Positions 6,595 through 11,546 of a stretch of 11,546 nt of DNA are shown here, in pieces. The position numbers were made by a program, and so were the translations under genes. The stretch's first letter is position 1; each line of letters starts with the position of its first letter. The notes under the pieces were generated by a model that ran no database searches, was not told the DNA's origin, and was given only the letters and a program-made list of their open reading frames with translations. The stretch lies in assembly GCA_022360105.1 (NCBI GenBank), contig JAKSDL010000719.1, positions 1 through 11,546 on the forward strand. Direction: 5' to 3'. This DNA is from Pseudomonadota bacterium. GTDB taxonomy: Bacteria; SAR324; XYD2-FULL-50-16; JAHJRI01.

Positions 6595-6710
6595 TTCAAC
6601 CATCATTCCAGAAGCGTTTTCGATTTTTCTAAAAGAACACTAATCCTGAAACTGCACTTGAATAGTGCGACTTATTTGTTAGAACTTACTTCCAACTTCA
6701 GATGGTTGAA
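6595..6710 (-). repeat. Nested inverted repeats directly behind the small exported protein gene
   Basis: TTCAACCATC (6595-6604) is the exact reverse complement of GATGGTTGAA (6701-6710). Nested inside in the right order are TTCTAA/TTAGAA (6627-6632 with 6679-6684) and GCACT/AGTGC with a five-base loop (6654-6668). Collinear stems suggest one long folded RNA of about 116 bases, starting six bases after the stop codon of the minus-strand gene. There is no U-run, so it is not a standard terminator. It could be a stabilising 3' structure, a small RNA or a MITE-like remnant. Confidence 0.35.
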
Positions 6711-6716
6711 CAAATG

Positions 6717-6989
6717 CTAGAAGCTCATCACATCAATCAGCTTGTTTACGAATTCCATGTTTTTTTCCTGCTTCACATCAGCTTTCTTCAGCTTCAGGCT
6801 TGATCTGAAATCCGCATATTTCTTCTTTTGAGTATCGGAAAGCTTTGCATCGGCAATCAGAACGTCAATTAGTTCAATTCGCTTTTGTTCCTGAACTTCA
6901 TTTGCAAACAGGTTTCCTGTTCCACCAATTACGAAGGCTGTCAACATAGTGAAAACTGTTAATCCAAACATCATTTTTTTTACTTTCAT
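6717..6989 (-). CDS. Small exported protein of unknown function
   Basis: The protein has 90 residues. The N-terminus is a clear Sec signal peptide: MKVKK, a hydrophobic core (about 7-23), then NLFA-NE, with probable signal peptidase I cleavage after Ala29. No lipobox cysteine is present. The mature part of about 60 residues is highly charged and probably helical (KRIELIDVLIADAKLSDTQK and on), rich in Lys, Asp and Glu, with no cysteine, so a periplasmic or secreted helical protein is likely. I recognise no family; its size and charge recall small periplasmic helical proteins, but no signature is visible. The ATG at 6987-6989 is preceded by AAGGA six bases away. An inverted-repeat structure follows the stop. 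It is 205 bases downstream of the 281-residue gene with a terminator between, so it probably has its own promoter. Confidence 0.75.
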   Translation of the reverse strand: MKVKKMMFGLTVFTMLTAFVIGGTGNLFANEVQEQKRIELIDVLIADAKLSDTQKKKYADFRSSLKLKKADVKQEKNMEFVNKLIDVMSF

Positions 6990-6995
6990 TTTATA

Positions 6996-7000
6996 TCCTT
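6996..7000 (-). promoter_or_regulatory. Ribosome binding site of the small exported protein
   Basis: On the minus strand this reads AAGGA, six bases before the ATG at 6987-6989. Together with the signal peptide directly after that ATG, it supports the chosen start. Confidence 0.6.
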
Positions 7001-7073
7001 TTTAAATTCGCGTTTTTTAAAATCGACCCCGAAACAAGCTCGAAATCGATTGTGTTGAAGTGATTCCAGAATA

Positions 7074-7101
7074 GGGAAAAAGTATTAACCGAGTTTTTCC
7101 C
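7074..7101. repeat. Perfect 8-base inverted repeat upstream of the small exported protein gene
   Basis: GGGAAAAA (7074-7081) and TTTTTCCC (7094-7101) are exact complements around a 12-base loop. The repeat lies 11 bases from the terminator candidate at 7112-7141 and about 85 bases upstream of the small exported protein. It could be a second hairpin of a tandem terminator or an operator for the downstream gene. Confidence 0.35.
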
Positions 7102-7111
7102 AAATGTAAAA

Positions 7112-7141
7112 ATAGTGTAAGCAAGTAACTACTTGCACTAT
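7112..7141 (-). terminator. Probable intrinsic terminator of the 281-residue gene
   Basis: The minus strand reads ATAGTG-CAAGTA-gt-TACTTG-ctta-CACTAT followed by TTTT: two stacked perfect 6-base stems with a four-base bulge on one side, then a U-run. It starts about 54 bases after the stop codon of the minus-strand 281-residue gene. Stem GC content is low for a strong terminator. The symmetry could also act weakly on the plus strand. Confidence 0.55.
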
Positions 7142-7194
7142 ATTTCAAAAATAATCTGTGACTATTCAGTCTGTCAATCCCACATCAAAATAAA

Positions 7195-8040
7195 TCAACG
7201 CTTTTTGTAGGTAGCTTGTCTTCTAGGTAAACTGGTCAAGGGGAGATTCCTAAGATTGGCTTCTATAAGCCAGATGCCGTCTTTGTTGATCAATTGGTAA
7301 GTTTGGGTATTGGTTTCCCGGTAAACATACGTATAACCATTTTCGTTTTGATCAAACCATTTTAAATAGTAATACTCGACTGTACGGATCAAAGCGTGGT
7401 TGTTATCAAATTCGGCCAGTTTCATCGATTTAATCAAGTGATGCGATGGGTTGTACAGGTTGGTCAACACCCAATTTCGATTCTGTAGTCCTGTTAAGGT
7501 AGACATAATCTCGTTGAAAGCGGAACCGGATTGATTAAACCAGGTCAATAGCTTATGTTCGTTTATTTCAGGTAATTCCTTATAAGCGCCAAACTCTGCT
7601 TTGATGCCTTCATAAACCACTTTAAGCAGATATTCTTTGACAGAAGCAACATCAGGGGATGGTCTTTCTTCCGGTTTAAGGGACCTAACTAATAAAAAAT
7701 AGTCAAAGGTGGAAGGATAGTTGTCTTCCTTTAAGTACAATCCAAGCTGACCTACATCTCTTGCATGCATAAGGGTAAAAACATACTTCAGTTCTTGAAA
7801 GCCGATATTATAATGTCTTTCCAGTATATTCTGAACTTCATATTTGTAATAGTTGGCATTGGCTTTCAGGTTCTGCATAACGGTCGATTCACTTAATACT
7901 GTTCTGCGAAAACACAGATCCAGAAATTGCCATTGCTTGCTTTTTCTGCGAATGCCTGGAATCCTTTCCAATAACAACTCATAGGCATTAAAGATTTCAT
8001 TTGTATTGATTCTGATTTCATCAAGCTCCAGAAACTCCAT
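7195..8040 (-). CDS. Protein of unknown function, 281 residues
   Basis: I do not recognise a named family. The start is the ATG at 8038-8040, preceded by AAGGAG seven bases away; an open extension of 28 codons to a TTG at 8124 lacks a ribosome binding site and is probably untranslated. No signal peptide, membrane segment or conserved cysteines are visible, so it is probably cytoplasmic. The N-terminal 200 residues look mainly helical. The C-terminal 60 (222-281) look like strands rich in aromatic residues: EYYYLKWF, a short turn, YTYVYRETNTQTYQL, DGIWLIEANLR, then a basic tail (LPRRQATYKKR). The end resembles, by eye only, NTF2-like small alpha-beta domains; this is a weak inference. It stands alone, ends at a probable terminator, and is transcribed away from the LuxR-type regulator. 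Real gene: likely. Function: unknown. Confidence 0.8.
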   Translation of the reverse strand: MEFLELDEIRINTNEIFNAYELLLERIPGIRRKSKQWQFLDLCFRRTVLSESTVMQNLKANANYYKYEVQNILERHYNIGFQELKYVFTLMHARDVGQLGLYLKEDNYPSTFDYFLLVRSLKPEERPSPDVASVKEYLLKVVYEGIKAEFGAYKELPEINEHKLLTWFNQSGSAFNEIMSTLTGLQNRNWVLTNLYNPSHHLIKSMKLAEFDNNHALIRTVEYYYLKWFDQNENGYTYVYRETNTQTYQLINKDGIWLIEANLRNLPLTSLPRRQATYKKR

Positions 8041-8047
8041 CCCCCAA

Positions 8048-8053
8048 CTCCTT
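8048..8053 (-). promoter_or_regulatory. Ribosome binding site deciding the start of the 281-residue gene
   Basis: The minus strand reads AAGGAG, seven bases before the ATG at 8038-8040. This favours that ATG over the upstream TTG at 8122-8124, which has no such site and would add 28 residues. Confidence 0.75.
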
Positions 8054-8538
8054 TTTTTTGCATATTGATTTGCGTTCTCAATCACCACAATTCGATTCCA
8101 ATAAGAAAACCAATTGAAACACAAGTATTACTATTACCTGGAAAACAAAAAAAGCAAACAGTCTGCTATTGCGTGAGACGTAAACAACTTGTCCGCTATT
8201 ACAGAAAATGGATAATTATCCGGTTAATAGCCTCCATTGTGTAAATCATAAGCATGAATTGGGGGAAAGGTTTTTTGGTTTGCGAATATCGATATCAGAA
8301 ACACGGGAAATGAATTAAAAGATAATCCAAATCAAATTCACCGTTGAACCTTGATCAATTCCTGAAAAATTGAATTGGATTTCGAGTGTGGGTTGATTTC
8401 TGTAACGACTTACCCAGTGTGATTTAGCAATTCTTCACCCAAATTTTTCCCAAGATGATTCATGTACATTGGGTATCGCGAATTTAATAATATTTTTTGT
8501 CAAGACACTCTGATTATACTAAACGGCAGATGGTTTAA

Positions 8539-8553
8539 TTGCGTGTTACGCAA
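8539..8553. promoter_or_regulatory. Operator-like dyad upstream of the LuxR-type regulator
   Basis: TTGCGT and ACGCAA are perfect inverted 6-base half-sites separated by three bases. The geometry suits a dimeric helix-turn-helix regulator. It lies about 375 bases upstream of the regulator start and just before a possible 8-codon leader frame. No regulator can be assigned. Confidence 0.25.
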
Positions 8554-8572
8554 CTATTCTTTGGGAGATTAT

Positions 8573-8599
8573 ATGCGTTCTGTTAACTATCTTGGTTGA
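8573..8599 (+). other. Possible 8-residue leader peptide
   Basis: ATG at 8573 opens MRSVNYLG and ends at TGA (8597-8599). GGGAG lies five bases before the ATG, the best-spaced ribosome binding site in this gap. It is 330 bases upstream of the LuxR-type regulator, so coupling is doubtful. It may be chance. Confidence 0.15.
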
Positions 8600-8796
8600 T
8601 AAAATTAATAATAACAGATATATGCATTGCTTAGAGGACGGTTGACCAAATGACTATTGTTTTGATTTAGCTTTGTGCTACAAAATACGGATCGAGTCCT
8701 GCGAATTTCGGCACGATATATCTATTAAAAATGTGCTTGAAAGTCCTGTTTTTAGGACAATGTTTGTCACTTAACCGTTTGTGTGAAGATGAAGGA

Positions 8797-8814
8797 AACG
8801 GAATTGCTTCCGTT
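8797..8814. repeat. Perfect hairpin in the leader of the LuxR-type regulator
   Basis: AACGGAA-ttgc-TTCCGTT is a perfect 7-base stem with a four-base loop, 115 bases upstream of the regulator start. No T-run follows on the plus strand, so it is not a plus-strand terminator. It could be an operator or a leader RNA hairpin. Confidence 0.35.
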
Positions 8815-8928
8815 GAAGCCGGGAAAACTTAAAATGGTTAGGTTTGGCAAAGAATGCACTTGCAGGTTTTTTTTCAATTGTGGATCATGGTTACCTTTAA
8901 AATAGTTAATATTTCCTTGTAATTAGAC

Positions 8929-11546
8929 GTGAACGTATCGCTGTTATCAACCAAATTAACCATACCAACAATGCGACCGGTTATTGTCCATCGTCCGCGG
9001 TTGTTGGAAAAGCTGGATGCCGGCTTATATCGATCGCTTACTCTGATATCAGCACCGGCCGGTTTTGGGAAAACCACGCTAGCCGCCGAATGGTTGAAAC
9101 ACATTTCTTTAAAAAACCAACATGCAGGAATAGAGATCAATCGTTCCTGGTTATCAATCGATGAGCAGGATAACGATTCAACAAGGTTTCTTGAATATTT
9201 TATTACGACTATCAGAAACTGTTCACAACCAGACATAGATCTCGGTAGTGCAGCTCTGAACATGATCCAGTCTTCCCAGCAGATCCCTCATGAAACGATT
9301 CTTACTTCGCTAATAAATGATATAACGTCCAACAACATGAAGATGGTGGTTGTATTGGACGATTATCATATGATCGATTCACGGACTGTTGACCAGATTC
9401 TCAGTTTCTGGATCAACAATGCTCCTCCCCAAGTTCATCTGGTGATATTAACACGTGAAGATCCTCAATTGCCGATTGCAAGATTGCGGGCCAAAGATCA
9501 GGTAACGGAATTGCGAGCTACTGATCTGCGACTTACCAATATGGAATCTGATCGGTTTTTGAATATTGTGATGGAATTGGAACTTGAATCGGAACAGATT
9601 TCAAAACTTGAACAACGCACCGAAGGGTGGATTGCAGGTTTGCAGATGGCAGGCTTATACATTCGGGAATGTAGCAATGTTGATCACTTTATTGAAAAGT
9701 TTTCGGGCACAAATCGTTATATTTTGGATTATTTGCTCGAAGAGGTTCTAGCTGGTCAATCACCTGAAATCCAGAGATTCCTGCTCCATACCTCTGTTTT
9801 AAGGAAATTATCAGCTCCACTGTGCGATGCCGTTTTGGAAAATAAGACAGACGAAACAAATTTGTCGAATCGTGAGATTCAGCCGACATCGATTTTTGAA
9901 TACCTTGATAAAGCAAATCTCTTTCTGGTTGCTTTGGGTGATGATCGTATCTGGTATCGTTATCATTATCTTTTTGCTGATCTTTTGAAAGCACGATTGC
10001 ATAAGACGTTTTCAAAAAATGAGATCTCAAACCTGCACAAAAGAGCTGCAAACTGGCATGAACAAAATGGATCGATCTATGAAGCGATTCACCACGCATC
10101 GTTAACATCTGATAATGAATGGGTAGAACGCCTGATCGAGCAGAACTACATGGATATTCTTCAGCGTAGCGACTCAAGATCGGTTCGCTATTTCGGGGCG
10201 GAATTAAGTCGTGAATTGGTTTTCAAAAGACCTCTCCTCTGTATTTATGAGGCGATGGGACGTTCCTGGATCGGAGCTCTGGATGATGCTGATTTTTATC
10301 TGAGTAGAGCGGAAGAAGGTATTGAAGGCGCTGATAAGTCTCCGGAAACTGCTGCAATTAAAGGTCATATAGCTTATATCCGCAGTCGAATTACTGCAAT
10401 GCGGGGTGACTATAAACAAGCAGAAGCCCTTTGCCTTTATGCCAAAGAACATACACCTTCAGATGATTACGCATTAGTGGTAGCGATCGGCGTTATGCTC
10501 GGGTATGTCTATTTTTTGGATGGTGATTTTGCAAATGCCTCCGAAACGTTGAAAGAAACTATAACCCTAGGTGTAAACAACGGGGCAATTAACAGTACGG
10601 TAGGTGCCTATTGTGTCCTTGCCAGACTTTACACTATTCGGGGGGAATTACATAAAGCTTACGATTTATACCAGGAAGCATATGATTATCTGACAGCGAT
10701 CGAGGGATTCCCAAAAGGAACTGTAAGTATTTTGGAAACAGGCAAAGCTGAAATACTCTATGAATGGAATGATCTGGAAGTTGCCAGGACACATCTGGAT
10801 CGGGGAATAAAGTCCATGATGTATTGGAGTAAAACAGATGACATTGTCCTGGCTTATACCACACTTGCAAAGGTACAACAGGCAGAGAGTGACTTGTCAG
10901 GAGCTTTGGAAACAATGGACGATGCTTCGCGTTTAGTGGAAGCAAATGGCGTATTCTCGGAATCCAGAACCGTGGTAAACTCAACCCGGGCAAATTTATT
11001 GCTGAAGCAGGGATCATCCACTTCAAAAACAATCGAGTACGACCCGGAGTCCAGCGACACTTTGGATTTTGAAAATGAATTGGTGTCTATAACAAAAGCA
11101 AAGTATCTCCTTTCCCATGATGAAGTCCATCGTTGTTTGGATTTATTGGCCCGGTTAGAGGGAAATGCCGAAACAAACAAACGTAAAGGACGCCTGGTCC
11201 AAATTTTTGTCCTTAAGGCCTTGGCAATGAAGCAAGCCGGTGATTTGAAGCAGGCCTACTTCGCCCTGGCCAAGAGTCTTTCCCTGGCAGAACCGGAAGG
11301 ATATTTAAGGGTTTATTTGGATGAAGGCCAGCCACTGAAAGAGTTGATCAGCGACTGGGAGGCTGAATCATCCGAATCATCCCTTCACGATTATGCGAGA
11401 CGTATTCTGGCGGAATTTGAAAACCAAAATGTCACAAGCACGACGAAATTGCCTACCCATCAAACTCCAATTTCTCTGATTGAACCGTTAAGTCCCCGCG
11501 AAACGGAAGTTCTCCAGCAGATTGCCACAGGAAAGACAAACCAGGA
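8929..11546 (+). CDS. MalT-type LuxR-family transcriptional regulator (STAND ATPase; C-terminus outside window)
   Basis: The frame is open from 8929 to the right edge (872 codons). The start is taken as GTG 8929, because the family's conserved opening LLSTKLTIP lies upstream of the ATG at 8971; an in-frame stop at 8920-8922 bars anything longer. The ATPase module has Walker A SAPAGFGKTT (41-50), Walker B VVVLDDYH (Asp144, Asp145), the family signature RTEGWIAGLQMAGL (from 230) and YHYLFADLL (345-353). A helical TPR-like sensor region spans about 360-810. The LuxR helix-turn-helix begins at LSPRETEVLQQIATGKTNQ (854 on) and is cut, so about 45 residues are missing. Such proteins bind an inducer through the TPR region, assemble with ATP and activate transcription. 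The target and inducer are unknown. No strong ribosome binding site is visible. Confidence 0.93.
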   Translation, partial: MNVSLLSTKLTIPTMRPVIVHRPRLLEKLDAGLYRSLTLISAPAGFGKTTLAAEWLKHISLKNQHAGIEINRSWLSIDEQDNDSTRFLEYFITTIRNCSQPDIDLGSAALNMIQSSQQIPHETILTSLINDITSNNMKMVVVLDDYHMIDSRTVDQILSFWINNAPPQVHLVILTREDPQLPIARLRAKDQVTELRATDLRLTNMESDRFLNIVMELELESEQISKLEQRTEGWIAGLQMAGLYIRECSNVDHFIEKFSGTNRYILDYLLEEVLAGQSPEIQRFLLHTSVLRKLSAPLCDAVLENKTDETNLSNREIQPTSIFEYLDKANLFLVALGDDRIWYRYHYLFADLLKARLHKTFSKNEISNLHKRAANWHEQNGSIYEAIHHASLTSDNEWVERLIEQNYMDILQRSDSRSVRYFGAELSRELVFKRPLLCIYEAMGRSWIGALDDADFYLSRAEEGIEGADKSPETAAIKGHIAYIRSRITAMRGDYKQAEALCLYAKEHTPSDDYALVVAIGVMLGYVYFLDGDFANASETLKETITLGVNNGAINSTVGAYCVLARLYTIRGELHKAYDLYQEAYDYLTAIEGFPKGTVSILETGKAEILYEWNDLEVARTHLDRGIKSMMYWSKTDDIVLAYTTLAKVQQAESDLSGALETMDDASRLVEANGVFSESRTVVNSTRANLLLKQGSSTSKTIEYDPESSDTLDFENELVSITKAKYLLSHDEVHRCLDLLARLEGNAETNKRKGRLVQIFVLKALAMKQAGDLKQAYFALAKSLSLAEPEGYLRVYLDEGQPLKELISDWEAESSESSLHDYARRILAEFENQNVTSTTKLPTHQTPISLIEPLSPRETEVLQQIATGKTNQ

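Larger units (their letters stand above)
6093..6716. other. 620-base gap rich in inverted repeats
   Basis: No convincing gene lies here; one 38-codon frame is possible (6344-6460). Perfect inverted repeats include a 12-base pair (6142-6153 with 6213-6224), TTAACT/AGTTAA (6268-6282), TTTTACT/AGTAAAA (6285-6303), CCCTGAA/TTCAGGG (6489-6495 with 6511-6517), AGCAATT/AATTGCT (6576-6591) and a 10-base pair (6595-6604 with 6701-6710). The left part would be the 5' leader of the S4-domain gene, the right part the 3' region of the small exported protein gene. Confidence 0.6.
8041..8928. other. 890-base divergent gap
   Basis: This AT-rich region between the 281-residue gene (minus) and the LuxR-type regulator (plus) should carry both promoters, but I see none with good consensus and spacing. 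It contains a perfect dyad TTGCGT-gtt-ACGCAA (8539-8553), an 8-codon frame with a ribosome binding site (8573-8599), GTCCT/AGGAC (8743-8758), a perfect hairpin (8797-8814) and the 10-base palindrome ATATCGATAT (8286-8295). No tRNA, gene remnant or mobile element is recognisable. Confidence 0.6.

Noticed and set aside
8041..8124. 28-residue N-terminal extension of the 281-residue protein from a TTG start
   Set aside because: AAGGAG lies seven bases before the internal ATG at 8038-8040, whereas the TTG has no ribosome binding site.
8497..8520. Promoter-like TTGTCA ... TATACT
   Set aside because: The spacer is only 12 bases, too short for a sigma-70 promoter, and no better -35 box fits the TATACT.
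8688..8716. tRNA T-arm-like stretch (GGATCGAGTCC)
   Set aside because: The flanking bases do not form a T-stem, and no anticodon or D-arm can be placed upstream.
8874..9263. 129-codon minus-strand open frame
   Set aside because: It overlaps the ATPase core of the LuxR-type regulator (Walker A region), which is unmistakable on the plus strand.
9689..10177. 162-codon minus-strand open frame
   Set aside because: It lies opposite the regulator segment carrying YHYLFADLL and is only a long shadow frame.
1..11546. CRISPR array, toxin-antitoxin pair, prophage, integrase or restriction system
   Set aside because: I found no regularly spaced repeats, recombinase motifs or paired small genes typical of these systems.

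Overview
The window looks like chromosomal DNA from a free-living, sensory-rich, moderately AT-rich Gram-negative bacterium. The best guess is an uncultured or little-studied Desulfobacterota (deltaproteobacterial) relative. That guess rests on three things: a soluble chemoreceptor with cysteine-rich PAS domains, a Cache-PAS-PAS-GGDEF-EAL protein and a MalT-type LuxR regulator. It is inference from protein style; no rRNA or marker gene is present. Gene density is low: about 2.6 kb lies in three long gaps without a convincing gene.

Layout. (1) Positions 1-1278, minus strand: N-terminal 426 residues of a soluble methyl-accepting chemotaxis protein with three PAS repeats, cut by the window edge. 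(2) 1279-2423: a divergent 1.1-kb gap with dyad-rich DNA next to the chemoreceptor start, a palindromic dispersed-type repeat and a possible promoter. (3) 2424-5528, plus strand: a complete membrane-bound dual cyclic-di-GMP enzyme with intact GGDEF, inhibitory-site and EAL motifs. (4) 5604-6092, minus strand: a small zinc-ribbon plus S4 RNA-binding-type protein, convergent with (3). (5) 6093-6716: a gap full of inverted repeats. (6) 6717-6989, minus strand: a small exported protein of unknown function. (7) 7195-8040, minus strand: a 281-residue protein of unknown function, followed by a good intrinsic-terminator candidate. (8) 8041-8928: a gap with little recognisable. (9) 8929 to the right edge, plus strand: a MalT/LuxR-type ATPase regulator, cut inside its helix-turn-helix.

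How the parts may work together. The chemoreceptor and the cyclic-di-GMP enzyme are divergent neighbours and both are signal-transduction proteins, so shared control of motility versus attachment is reasonable but unproven. The remaining genes show no obvious pathway link and none is close enough to its neighbour to be a tight operon. I see no CRISPR array, tRNA, rRNA, intact transposase, toxin-antitoxin pair or recognisable defence system. The most unusual items are the exactly periodic cysteine-PAS array, the zinc-ribbon/S4 protein with its inverted-repeat leader, the 281-residue orphan protein, and the duplicated translation start in front of the GGDEF-EAL gene.
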